A DNA stretch of 64,000 nt. Source: Hermatobates lingyangjiaoensis (taxonomy: Eukaryota > Arthropoda > Insecta > Hemiptera > Hermatobatidae). A program made the translations under genes and the position numbers. How positions within the stretch are numbered: the stretch's first letter is position 1; every line of letters begins with the position of its first letter. Location: contig JAPFBL010000321.1 of NCBI GenBank assembly GCA_026182355.1, forward strand, positions 215,001 through 279,000, in the 5' to 3' direction. Positions 48,420 through 61,100 of the stretch are shown one piece after another. Under the pieces are notes generated by a model that was not told the origin of the DNA, ran no database searches, and saw only the letters and a list, made by a program, of their open reading frames with translations.

Positions 48420-49445
48420 ATCAATATATATATATTCAGTATACATAAATAGTTTCTTTAAATTTGAAAGATCTACAATCTTCAGAGATTATAAGTTAAA
48501 TTCATACTTTAGTAGAAAATAATTTCTACTATTTTTATAAAAAAAAAAGAAACAAAACTCTCATTCAAAATTTCTGGTAGAGATTTTTGTCATCAATAAT
48601 AATGGTAAGTTACATCATAGTTGTATCACGAATACCAAGATACGGTCAATAGCTATAAAGAGATAAATACAAAGTGAAAAAGGGAGAGGGACATTCCTAT
48701 TAAAAAGTAAATAACTGACAAACAACAAATATAGTAAAATAGTATTACATGGCGTCCATCATGATCTTAAAATGAGTCTGACACACCCTCAAATGTTTCC
48801 TAATTAATTAATTGTTTACTTTAATCGACAAAGTAATAACTTTCCATATAAGATTTACTTCAGTAGTTAAGAGAACCATAACCAAACTGGACCGACTTAA
48901 TCAAATCATGTTATTGACATAATAAAATAAAAATAAATATATTTGCAAACATATGTACACATATAACAGTTTCAGAATAAATACATGGAAATCAAATCAA
49001 GGAGTAAATTACAAAAAGAAATTATAAGAGAAGCTAAAGTCTTCTGACTACTCTATCCCCCGACATTAACAAATTACTTCCAAAATTTGAGTTTCATATG
49101 GCGATGATTCATTTATAAACATTACAAATAAATAAAAAATATACAACAGTCTACTAGTTAATATCTATCTTCTGTGGAAGACAGTAAAAGAACTATAAAA
49201 ACCCGTTTAGAAATGTCAGCAGATTTATTTTCCTGACTGTTTTACTTTGTTGTCTTTCCCTTTGCTTCCATGTATGGATATGCAGAAAAATCAAAATAAT
49301 AATATATATAACAAATTCAATAATATTATGAACCATTTGATATATAGAACAGCTACCTTAAGGATTCGGTCAATTTTCTAGGTTCAAAATCAAACTCCCA
49401 ATGCCAACGTTTCGTTGTATAAACGCAAATATATATATATATATA
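48420..49445. other. No gene; relative of the previous element at 49360-49435
   Basis: GATTCGGTCAATTTTCTAGG and CAACGTTTCG recall the palindromes at 48066 and 63030. Confidence 0.4.
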
Positions 49446-49451
49446 TATTAG

Positions 49452-49617
49452 AATTTAAAAAAGAACACATAGAAAGGAAACGACTTTAGAAACCACATAG
49501 AAAGTCGTTATCAGCCTTTGGAGCGATTCACTTCTTTTCCTGAAGACGAGGACATCGAAATATAGTAGTGAGTTCAGTGGTTTCCTTTCTATGTGTTCTT
49601 TTTTAAATTCTAGTTTA
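49452..49617. repeat. F6 palindromic element
   Basis: Outer arms AGAATTTAAAAAAGAACACA and complement; core CTGAAGAC, CGA..TCG, GAAATATAG. Confidence 0.8.
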
Positions 49618-49664
49618 TTCAGTTCGAAGAATCGTTTCTCTAATTATATATATATATATTCACT

Positions 49665-49965
49665 TAATAAACCAAAAAAAACGATCCAAACTAGACATAA
49701 TAACAGTTCAAAATTGAGGATAGGTAGCACACAAAGTAAAGAGACACAATTACTAACTCAAATTTTCGGGCAATCCGTCTTCAGGAGAAAAGAGAAAGGG
49801 AGACCAAGCACGTTATAGACGTTACTAGCCGTTGCGTCTACAATGTGCTTGGGCCTCCCTATCTCTTTTCCCCTGAAGACGGATTGCTCAAAAATTTGAG
49901 TTTGACAATGTGTTTCCTTTACTTTGTGTGCTACCTATCCTCAATTTTGAACGGTCACAACTATA
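49665..49965. repeat. R3-related palindromic element
   Basis: Arms share AAAATTGAGGATAGGTAGCA and GGCAATCCGTCTTCAGG with their complements; TA runs outside. Confidence 0.85.
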
Positions 49966-50179
49966 TATATATAATTCATCATAAAAACCCAAATATATAT
50001 TTAACAAATAAAATTATAAAAAAATCTGCCAATACTTTTGCTCATAAAAAAAGTTTTAAAATAAAACCGAAACGTTGACGTTGAGAGTTTGATTTTGAAA
50101 CTAGAAAATTGAACATAGAAATAAATTTGAAAAGTAAGTCCTTTATTATGTTTCATTTATGTCTGTTAGTTTGTTTTAA

Positions 50180-50223
<44 letters not shown>

Positions 50224-50765
50224 GTTTGAGAGTAAACTATAGGTACACAGTAAATAGAAAAACGCATATACAATCTCTAATTTTCGGTTTAACCGTCATC
50301 AGAAGAGAAGAGATACGGACACCAACCGGACTAGCGAAGCGATGGTTTGATACCAACAGTGTTGTCACAAGCGTGCTTGGTTTCAGATATGTAAGAAAAA
50401 TAAACAAAGAATAATTGAAGGAAGTGAAAAACTGAAGAATAAAATAATAAATATGGTACTGTGAAAATAAAATAAATACTAAGGGAATAGTGAACTTTTG
50501 TATTTATAGCTCTTTATTCTCATAGCATTTATTTATTTTCACAGAGCCATATTCTTCAGTTTTTCATTATCTTTAGATACTAGTTTATTTCTCTTACTTT
50601 TCTTGAACCAGGCATGCGTGTGACAACACTGTTGGTCTCCAACCATCTCTCCGCAAGTGCGTTTGGAGCCCTATGACGGTTAAGCCAAAAATTAGAGACT
50701 GTAAGTGTGTTTTTTTTTTATTTACTTCGTAACTATAGTTTACTTTGAAACGTTTATTGTCCTTT
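50180..50765. repeat. F4 inverted pair after a (TA)n run
   Basis: TA run 50180-50222. Arms about 50224-50330 and 50600-50760 share the AATCTCTAATTTT and ACTATAG blocks in opposite orientation. The spacer has CCATATTCTTCAGTTTTTC and a diverged complement near 50430. Confidence 0.7.
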
Positions 50766-51019
50766 GTGGATCGTTTTCTTGATAATAATATATTTATATA
50801 CATCTGCTATAAGAGTCATCTTATCCTTTTTGACCATACATTGTCAGGATGAGACAAAAGCAAAGTTCTTAAACTGGAAAATTTTTAATTATTTTTCAGG
50901 AACTTTAATATTTTCCAGTTTCCCTTTTATTATATTACTTTATCACTCATGACTCTTGAATTTTTTTTTTTTGCTTACTAAGTACTGCTTCATCAAAGTA
51001 AAGTTTTCATATTATAGGT

Positions 51020-51190
51020 ACACATGTAGGGTAAAAATCTAATGAAATAGTCTCCACTTATAGAAATTTAATACTTTAAACAACGCATTTCGAACACATA
51101 GTGTTCTTTTTCACGCTATATATGGAGACTATTTCATTAGATTTTTAGTTTATAATGAGTAAATACCACATAATAACTGACTCTACTGGA
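51020..51190. repeat. R2 copy
   Basis: GGTAAAAATCTAATGAAATA and CAACGCATTTCGAACAC, with a short inverted end to 51185. Confidence 0.75.
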
Positions 51191-51199
51191 TTAGAATGT

Positions 51200-53100
51200 A
51201 CACATGTCTAAAGGAAACTATTAGGATGAACATAATTTGAAAGCAAAGTGAGACAACAAAACAATGAACATAAAATATTGATACAAGTATTTTAATGTTC
51301 CTTCATAACTTGATCTAGCTGCTACCAAAGTATCGCATTAGATCATGACCTAATAGTCATCATTCTAAGCATACAGTTAAGTAATATTAACGATTGTTGA
51401 TTAATCATGGTCCAGACACCTATTTTTTTAATCATTCTACTCTAGATTTTTTAATTTGAGAGATGCAATATTTTGGTATATGCTATTACACTGAACATAC
51501 ACCAAACGATTAACCTATGTTAGTAATATTATTACCCTACATGAAACTATCCACTGCGCGGCGCACTCATACTAAAACTGAGTGTCAAATTATTTCTCCC
51601 TTCATTCAGTCAGTTGTAATTAATAAAATTATAGATAAAAGTTTCAATTTAAATAATATCTTACTGTGAAAATAACGGTTTTTTCTTCAAATATACCAGC
51701 AGTCGCTAGTCTGCCAATAGGTCAGTGAAAATATTTAGGTGGTCCACGAAGAAGAGGGATTAATAAATTATTATTATTATTAAATAATGGCCCTTTTTTT
51801 TAATATTTCATGAACATACAAAAAAAGCAAAAAGTAACAAAAGTTATCATAGATTAACAATTTTAAAGCTATGGTTATTATTATTATTATTATATATTTG
51901 AAAACGAAACCTTCACGTTGCCAGTGTTTACGCTCTAATATTAAAAACAAATAAATAGATCAGAGTTGCGGTTCCTGGACTTTTTTCAGATTTAAACAAA
52001 ATAGTCAATAGGACCTATGATGTGTGAGAAAATATTTTGCACTTCTTTTGAAAAAAAAAAACTAATGAAAATAGTAATAATGCAGTTAATAGTAAGCTGA
52101 TGAGTGAATCAGACTTATCAGAGCATCGACAGTCATCGTCAGGCAGCATCAGAAACAACATAGGAGGCAAAAAGAAAAAAAAAACGAAAAATATCAAGGA
52201 AATACGATTCAGAGTCCTTGAAATTGGGATTTGTTGAAAACTATCTGAAAACATTTACAGTACTTTTTTTCTCCCCGAAGTCTATATTAGTTGTCCGCCA
52301 AACAAGCAAAAAAAAAAATTTAAAAATAAATTATACATTTAGAGGTCCATGAAATTCTAAAGACAATGCTAAAGAAAAATAGACAAACTCTGAAGTAGCA
52401 GAAGTTAGAGTTCTTTAGGTTTTCCTGATCAAAGGGAGGATTCCTGTTTCTAATATTTCATTATAAAAAAATAAACTTCAAGAATACTAGATTTACGAAA
52501 CACATTATAATACAAGTATTATTTACGGTATAACTTTACATAGAACTTTCAACTGAAAGTGATAATTAACAGTTTATCTACGTTTTTCCCTAACTCTGCA
52601 TTGAAGATGAAATTCTGTAAGTTTGAGAGAAAAACAAATTAATAAAATGAACACAGCACCCTTTTAAACTAAAAATAGCTTTTGTACTATCAAATCGTTA
52701 AGGCTGAAAGAATTCCGTTTCTAACTCATCTATTTCTGGCCTCAACAGCACAAAGGACCTTCTGAACAATTGCTAATATTCTTATACATGTATCTTATGT
52801 TGGACTTTCTTTAGCATATTCAAGTAAAAAAAGAACATTTCGGATTTTTATCTCAACTTTTCTTGGAGATGTCATAAAATGCATAAGACATGATACAAAG
52901 TCAATATTATTACGAGTTAAAACGTTATGAATTTACAAAAAGGAGATATTTAGCTGTTTTGTTTATTTACAAAAGATTATATATTATTAAGATTATAGAA
53001 AGCCAGAAAGAGAAAGAGACATATAGAGAGAGAACAACGAAATTGTTTTTTTTTTTCTTTTTTTTTGAATAATATTTAAAAGTGTTGCTTTAACTCCAGT
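51200..53100. other. No gene established; short coding-like segment at 52100-52237
   Basis: At 52100-52237 (+) a 45-codon frame opens MSESDLSEHRQSSSGSIRNN and continues lysine-rich, with open sequence upstream across a poly-A run. It looks protein-like but is short and unrecognised. Confidence 0.25.
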
Positions 53101-53114
53101 TGTTTTGACCAGTA

Positions 53115-56100
53115 CTACCTTTTGTCTTCAGGTTCTCTAATCCAAGAGTGTTTATTTTCCACATCTTTTGTAACGACGATAAATAATTCTTTCTCTTTGC
53201 TTTCTAGTTGTTCTCGAAGATATTCCATCAGATCGCACTCCTTCAGTAAACAAAAAATTATTTTAATTAGTAAATACTGAAAATTATTCACTAAACCACT
53301 GTTGGGTTAGCTTTCTTATCCGCTAGTATCATATGTTTGCAACATTCACTAATCAGCCACACTTTCATGCACTTCTTAAGCACAAAAATTAGTACTTGTT
53401 TTAATAAAAAAAAAACTTTGTATAGTACTTTTTCCATGATTAAATATTGCACAAAAGCAATAGAATACATTCTCTTACGAAAGACTTAAAGGGACTTGTA
53501 CAGTGATTTTAAAATTTTAGATATATTTCCAGCCATCTACATATATCTAAACATAAACTTAAGATATCAAACAAGAGACCAGAGAACCTCAAAACGTATA
53601 AAACCGTCAAATATCAAAATCGACTTTGTCCATGACCAATATTCTTACTTATAATAAAGAAAAAAAACGACAACTGTAATTATCAATCTGAAACATTTCT
53701 CCCTATTTAATAAAAATAAAAAGAACCTTAAATGAAGCAAACCAGAATCTTCTCAAAATATGTAACTATGAAGATAATGACAACAAATCTGGAGTTGGGT
53801 TTGCCAACACTCTACATTTAAAGTTTACGATAAGTAAAAATGTATCAAATTGGTTAACAAGATAGTGATTTTTGTCTCCTCAAAAGCTTTCAAATTCAAT
53901 CATGAATCAAAACTTTTATGTATTATTGAACAAAATACCTTTTTTGTTGCTTTAGAAATTGAAAAATTTCTTTCATCTTTAAAAAGAATGATATAAAAAG
54001 AATGTCTACTTTATATCACTGTCTTGAAGTCCTAACTGTTTGTATAATATATTGGTGTCCAAAATCATTGCACCTTATTCACTAAATCTCATTTTAAATG
54101 ATTATTATCACTATTTAAAAATTTCAATAAGAAAGAATTTCACTAATTCAGCAAATAAATTAATTGGAAAAATCAAATGGCTTAATAAATATCTATTTAT
54201 ATTCTCCATGTTAAATGTAATAACAAAAGCTATAAAAATAATAATTTAATGAAATTTTCATTGATGTGAAATGTTTATAAATTAATGAAAATAAAATAAC
54301 ACTTTAAAATCATCTATATATAGCTTTTTCCTGAGTGCTTTGCTCGGTTATAAGTTTGCTGTAAATATTTATTGAGAAAAAAAATATATCAGTAACTAGC
54401 CAGTTATGCATACTCAAATCAAATTCAAAGCCGGATTTTCAGTATAATTTAAACATTTTTATAGCCGGAAATTTGAAATTTTTAAAAAGCATTGGACTAG
54501 AAGAGTGGAAAAAATGAATATTTGTCAATAACATGTTAGATATCTATAGAACGAAGAGTCCATTCCTCAAACGTCTAAATTACGCAAAGGTTATTTATTT
54601 TTGGTTATTTATTTATTTAAAAGGTTATTGTATTTATATATACAAGAAACTCAACATGTGATATTAAGTTTTGTTCAGAGGTATTTATTATAGATTGATT
54701 AGAGCATTTTGTTAAACAAATCCATCTTAAATGGAAAGCATAGAAATTATATGTTTGATTGATATTTATTTTTTACATATAAGAATTTCATTCTTCTTAC
54801 ATCCTATATTATGTAATTAAATTATTTCAAACTTTTTCGTTAAACCTCAAAACATCAATTTTATTTCAGTCAATTAAATGGAAAAATGTATAAGTCAGTG
54901 TAAACAATGTAAATAAATGTCAATAACTCAAGCAAGTAAAACTAATTAAGAAATCATTAAAATACAAAAATATATTAAGAAGGAATTGGTACTTACTATT
55001 TGAAGTACTATTTAAAGAATTAACTGGATAACACGATTAACAGGTTAAAATGGACGCGGAGAACTAAACTATTAATGTATTGGCGCCTTTTTACAATGAG
55101 AAAGCATTACCGGCGCTCCAATCAAATGCCATCTGAATTATCTCATTTTAAAATAGTCCCCTTCTATCAGTGTTTCTTATATAAACATTAATGTAATATA
55201 CAAAAAATGTATCAAACTATTTTTTATTAAATAAAATATAAGTAATAATTAATTATTCGAAACATTATAAATTAATAAAAGTAAACTATAAACCTATTTC
55301 TTTAAAAGTTGTCTGAATATTCATATTTACTGAAATTTTTTTGAAAAGTTAAATCCCTTTATCTTTTCCAATGATTAAATAATTAGTATATCAAATAAAT
55401 CAAATTTTACATTAATCAAATGATAATTCTTAATATTTGCAAAAGTCTCTAACTTTAGTATGTTTTAAAAATACATTCAATCTTGTACATTCTGAAATCA
55501 ATGAATCCCTACCACTGGAATATCAAATGTACTGCAAGTTTCTTTTATAGTTAAATTAAATCAACTAAAGTAAACATTTTACATTTAAAAATTGTTCTTT
55601 TCAGAAAACCAGTTTTATTAAAAAATTGAATGTATAATACATGATTTTCGAATGGAAACATATTCAAAAATTTTCTTATCCCGACCACATATATTATAGA
55701 ATATTTTTCTTTATCAAGGTTTGCTCCAGTGCAAAACAAATATAAAAAGAAAAGATTTTTTCGAGAATATTTTTATAATGGATGAAACCACGATAAAAAA
55801 AAATACTATTGGTACAGGTTGCGACATAAGTAACGCCCCATTTTTTTACATCTTATAATGTGTACATGTACATTTTCTTTAAATAATTGACAAATATTTA
55901 TTTTTTCACATATTTAATAAAACCCTAATTAATATTCTTCAACCTTTGGAAGAAGAAATTATTTCGAAATCTGGAAAAACTTGTCAATAAAATGACTTCA
56001 GCAAAATATGATCAATTGTTTAACGAAATATATAGACATTGATAAAAATATGATCATATTTTGCTGAAACTTGCTTCTTAATAAGTTCTTCAAGTTTTCT

Positions 56101-57868
56101 GAATAGAGTTCTTGTTACTATATCAACAGTATATAATATGCTTCCGATAGTCGACAGGTTACATGAGTCCCTGTTTCTGGTGTCCTCAGCCATTATCAAG
56201 ACATAACTGAGTTTGAAATAGATTGTTCCTTTTATATAAGAGACGTGGAATGTGTTGAGGAGGTTGGGGGATTAAAATTTCAGAATTCAACAACTTTAAT
56301 CCCCCAACCTCCTCAACACATTCCACGTCTCTTATATAAAAGGAACAATCTATTTCAAACTCAGTTATGTCTTGATAATGGCTGAGGACAGCAGAAACAT
56401 GGACTCATGTAACCTGTCGACTATCGGAAGCATATTATATACTGTTGATATAGTAACAAGAACTCTATTCAGAAAACTTGAGAAACTTATTAAGAAAGCA
56501 AGTTTCAGCAAAATATTGTCATATTTTTAACAATGTGTGTTTACAGGAAGGACTGTTACCAAAATTTACGAAATATATAGATATATATAACTTGATTTAA
56601 ACAAATAGATATAATATAAATAAAATAAATACCTGTCCAATCATGTATGGCGCATCTAGTTTAGAGTCGAGGTTGTAATAAGTACCACCTATCCTTTTGA
56701 TGGCTACCCAATGTCGTCTCTTCAATGGTAGCATGACAAAGCCAATTCTGTAGTCACTAGGTACGTTTAATATGAAGCCTAGGATATGGGACAGCCTCAG
56801 GCACTCAGGAGCCCTGAAAATACCACAGTAAAACATTATTAGAGTAAACAGTGGACAATTCACTAATAGCATAGTGATTGAAAAACAGAACAAACATAAA
56901 AAAGCGAAACCAACAACTATAGAATTAAAAGTGACAACTTCAACTATCTTAAATTCGATAAACAAAATGAGAGGCAATCAAACAATCACTTAAAAACTGT
57001 ATTCTTCTTTTTAAAAGATTTTATGTTGTATAAAATATATGTAAAATTTCTACTTGTAGGATATCTTATAAAATAAATCTATTCTATGATCATATTGGAA
57101 GTTTGTAATCCAGTATTTAATGTAAAAGAGTATGTTGCTTCCATTGGGCTGGGTATCAAAGATCATAATAACTAGAATATTACTAAAACAACTAAAGTTA
57201 TTAAAATATATGAACACATTAATTAATTAAGTATTAATAACAAACTTTCTCTTATCAAACCAAACAGCTTCACAGTCCTTCTTTTGTAAGGCAGCCATAA
57301 CCACATTAACATCATAATTGCCCAACCCCAGGATTGAACGATGAGGATTTATCCAAACATCAGGTGATAAGGATTGACAAATCGAATCCAACTCTGCCTT
57401 AGTGAAAGCATCTTTCGTTTGGAATAAGTTGTTCAACGCATGTAGAGCACATAGCTCTTTTACCTAAAACAAAATGAGTAAGAATTTCTCCATGACGAAC
57501 ACCTAAAAGATTCCAGTCATCACGATTTAAGAGTCATAATGAAAACATGCCTCTTGTATTACTCAATAAAGCCGTATTACACCACAAACAATTCATTACT
57601 CTTTGAGTTATTCAACTGACATTACTAAGATATCACAGAATGGTAATCATTATTTAACACACCAATATAACAAGAAAACAATAGAGATTCAATTTAACAA
57701 AACATTCCCTGTAATTTTAAAAAATTGAGTAGAATTACTAGTTCATAAGTTAAGAGCACACGTAACAGTCCACATATTTAAAATTTGTTACACTTGGGAT
57801 ATACAGAGGATTTATTTAAAATTATTTACCTGTTTTTCGTGATATACTGTATTGTAAAATCCATTCAT
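53115..57868 (-). CDS. JOSD2: Josephin-domain deubiquitinase, JOSD2-like (4 exons, complete)
   Basis: Small cysteine protease that removes ubiquitin. Exons on the minus strand: 57830-57868, 57246-57463, 56633-56813 and 53115-53240; 564 nt, 187 residues, close to JOSD2 (about 188). All junctions keep frame (phases 0, 2, 0) with GT donors and AG acceptors. The start ATG at 57868 follows an in-frame TGA and opens a 13-residue exon ending YHEKQ, the usual Josephin N-terminus. Exon 2 supplies the catalytic cysteine in [10 protein letters not shown] (Cys18), then [16 protein letters not shown]. Exon 3 supplies the histidine in HWVAI (His120) and the asparagine in YYNLDSK (Asn133), so the triad is intact. 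Exon 4 encodes [15 protein letters not shown] and a TAG stop. The VVTK..E/D..SW tail and short N-terminus favour JOSD2 over JOSD1. Intron 3 (3.4 kb) holds a long palindrome. A minus-strand AATAAA lies at 52962-52967. UTRs are undetermined. Confidence 0.93.
56038..56541. repeat. Long near-perfect palindrome in intron 3 of the JOSD2-like gene
   Basis: Left arm about 56038-56280, right arm about 56298-56541, roughly 240 bp each, centre near 56289. The arms match with few differences (for example CTGGTGTCC against GGACAGCAG). The transcript would form a long double-stranded hairpin. It does not contain the (TA)n flanks typical of the other palindromes here. Confidence 0.85.
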
Positions 57869-58147
57869 TTCAGTCCCACATTTTGTTCATATTAATAAAT
57901 ACACTAGGTTTCTTAAAAATATATCTCAGTTGTAAAATTTAACTAATTAATAACAAGAATTTATACAAAAAAAGTTTAAAATTAGTAGGAAGAGCACAGC
58001 TCAGAGCAAGAATATAGTTCATTCCACAAAAATTTGAATAAAGACATGAATGAAAACAATAACAAGACCTTTTGACATTTACGGCCACAATTGATAATGA
58101 TACAGTGTTGCCATATGAATTTGAATTTACTAATGTATTGATATTCC
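57869..58147. promoter_or_regulatory. Shared divergent promoter interval of JOSD2-like and OSGEPL1
   Basis: The 279 bp between the two start codons must contain the 5' ends of both genes, which are transcribed away from each other. I see no TATA box, transposon or microsatellite in it, unlike almost every other stretch of this size in the window. Transcription starts cannot be placed from sequence alone. Confidence 0.6.
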
Positions 58148-61100
58148 ATGCTAGATCATTGTTGTTCTAATAGGATGTTTCAAAACTTTGCTATGAGTTC
58201 AAATAAGTTTCTTCGTAAATTTTTTGAAGGATTCTCAGTTTATAGTGTTAAGCGTTCAGTTAATACAAAATGTAAAATATTAGGTATTGAAACTAGTTGT
58301 GACGATACTGGATGTGCCATAGTAGATGAAAAAGGAGATATCTTGGGTGAAAGCCTCAAATCACAACAATCAATTCACACAAAGTACTTCACTTATTTTT
58401 TATTTTAGTGTGTAAATGATATCTTATTAATAGAAAAGATCTATAAAGCTTTACAATTTCTTACTTTAAACAGCAATGATATTAACCGTTAAATAAATCA
58501 AATCACCCGTTTAGAAGTTCGTTTTGTTTTAGGTTTGGTGGTATTTTACCTCCACTTGCAAGAGATTTGCATAAAGAAAATATTGAAAATGTAGTTGATG
58601 CTACGTTTATTGATGCTGACATGCCTCTAGGAGATGTTGACGCTATAGCTGTTACTGTAAAACCCGGTTTATCTCTTTCTCTACTTGTTGGTATGAATTA
58701 TGCAAAAAATCTTGCACTCACTTCAAAAAAACCACTCATTCCTATCCACCATATGGAAGCCCATGCTCTCACAGTGAGAATGATCGGTAAGGCAAGTCAA
58801 GTTTCATTTCTTTTCAACTTTCTCCATGGGAACTGGTTTTATAAAAAAAGCAATCTTGTTTTAGGTACCTTTTCCTTTTTTAGTTTTACTTATCTCAGGA
58901 GGTCATTGTTTGATATCTGTTGTTCAAGATGTTGATAAATTTATTACTCTAGGAAAGAGCCTAGATGATGCTCCAGGAGAAGCACTTGATAAGGTGATTT
59001 TTTTAGATAAGGCTATTTTTTTTAGTATTGAGTTGTTTCTTTAATGTTAGTTAAACTAAAGATGTAGGTATACATATCGTTAGTATTTTATGGATTTAAC
59101 AGTTATGATCTCATTGTTATAGGTTAAAATCGAATCAAAAAGTTCAAAACTAAGTACAATTTTTTTCAGATTCATTTGAAATTATGATAGTCAGACACTA
59201 CTTTAATGAATAGTGATAAATGGTCAAAGAATATTGATTTGCATCGTTAACTTGGAAATAGAATTCATAATTCAATTCAGTCATCTGTATGGCCATGATC
59301 GGATCAGAAATGTTGACAGTTTATATAAAGATAAGTCTATCATAGACTCCAAAGTTTATAATAGATAGATAATAACATTGATTGAAGTTTTGCTTAAAGT
59401 GCTATGTCTTGTAACCTAAAGATGAAGTGCACTCTTTTTTTATTTGTTTGTGATGGAACTAAAGTCGTATTTTGAAATCCTTATGTTAAGAGATAGTCAA
59501 ATCTATCTTTCAATAAGAGAAGCATATACTTGTATGAGTTTTACACCATCTGTCTATATATTATTTGCTAATGTAGATAATTTAAATCTGGCAATGTCCT
59601 GTAAGTTTAATAATTATATAACATTACTTATTTATTATTTTAGTGATTCAAATCACAGCAATATCATTAAGTAGAATTGTAACGAACAATATAAGAATAT
59701 TGTTATTAAAGCATTTATTCTTGCAAGAATAATTTTTTTTTAATATATTAAAGTAAATGAGGTAAATTAATTCAGGTGGAGTTTGATATGAACAATGCAT
59801 AAGTTTACTTTATTTCGAGAAATCTCGTTCTTTTTTTTATTTCAATACCATGCGAACTGCTTTTGGCATAAAAAATTATATTTTTTTTAGGTTGTTTTTG
59901 TTTTAAAGTTATTAGTCATATATATTTATTTTCATTGATTTAAATTGCATTATAGTTGAACTGTTTGACAATTATTAGGTGAAGTAAATACTATATTTTA
60001 TAGATAAGTCGCCGTTTAAAGTTATCTAACATGGAGGATTTATCTGAAATCAGTGGAGGTAAAGCTATTGAAATTCTAGCCGCTCAAGGAGACCCTACAA
60101 GATTTCCAATAGCTGAACCACTCTTGAAGAACCACGACTGCAATTTTAGTTTTGCTGGTATAAAGAATTCCGCAAGAAAACATATTATAGAAGAAGAACT
60201 CAGTCATGGTAATGGATTTAAGTATGCTTGGTTTCCGTTGCATTATTTAATATCAAAAGTTGTTTAAATTGATGGTTTCATAATGGTGTTAGATTAGGTT
60301 AGGTTGCAGTGGTAGTCCCACAAGGGAACATACGTAGACCGAGCATTGGCCCTTTGTGATACCACCCAATGAAGATTGATTCTACAGTGGAAGTCCTAAA
60401 TTTTGCGTAACTCAAGTGTATTTTAAAGTAGGGACTTTTAACAAGTATCTGACATCGTACAGCCTCAGGATCAATGGTTTAAAGTCCTCTCAGAGGGACG
60501 ACGTGCTCAGATTTATTTACCTCCCGCATGAATAAATTGAGGGTCAGGTAGGGATCGAACCCCGGTCAGAGGCGAGTACGTTAACCACTAAGCTAACTTG
60601 GCCCCTTAAATAATGGTGTTACTTGGATGGCTGAAGTCTACGTTTAATTGTGATAATTTAACCCAGGAGTCGGTCCTATCAGATCAGAGGCGAGTACGTT
60701 AACCACTAAGCTAACCTGGCCCCTTAATAATGGTGTTACTTGGATGGCCGAAGTCTACGTTTAATTGTGATAATTTAACCCAGGAGTGGGGAACCTTTTT
60801 TTGCAGTAAAGGCCATTTTTAGCACCGTCCACTTCCCCGAAAGGGCACCACGAAAGGATAAGCGAATTCTTATATTATAGTTATACTGTAATATCCTTGA
60901 ATCTATCATTATATTAAACGATCAGCGCTTCTAAAACTCTTCCGCATCTTTTAAAAGATTCAGCAATGTCCTCATTGCCTTCATTTATTCCCATTTTAAC
61001 TCATTAAAATGATTTTCTAAAAGCTTAGACTTTTCAAGTAATGATTGATAAATAGTCTCCTTCCTAAAGGCCATAATTTTTTTTTGTCTTTATTGCCAAA

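Noticed and set aside
59444..59674. Extra OSGEPL1 exon
   Set aside because: Exons 3 and 4 join in phase and match the family without it; the frame is AT-rich and unrelated.
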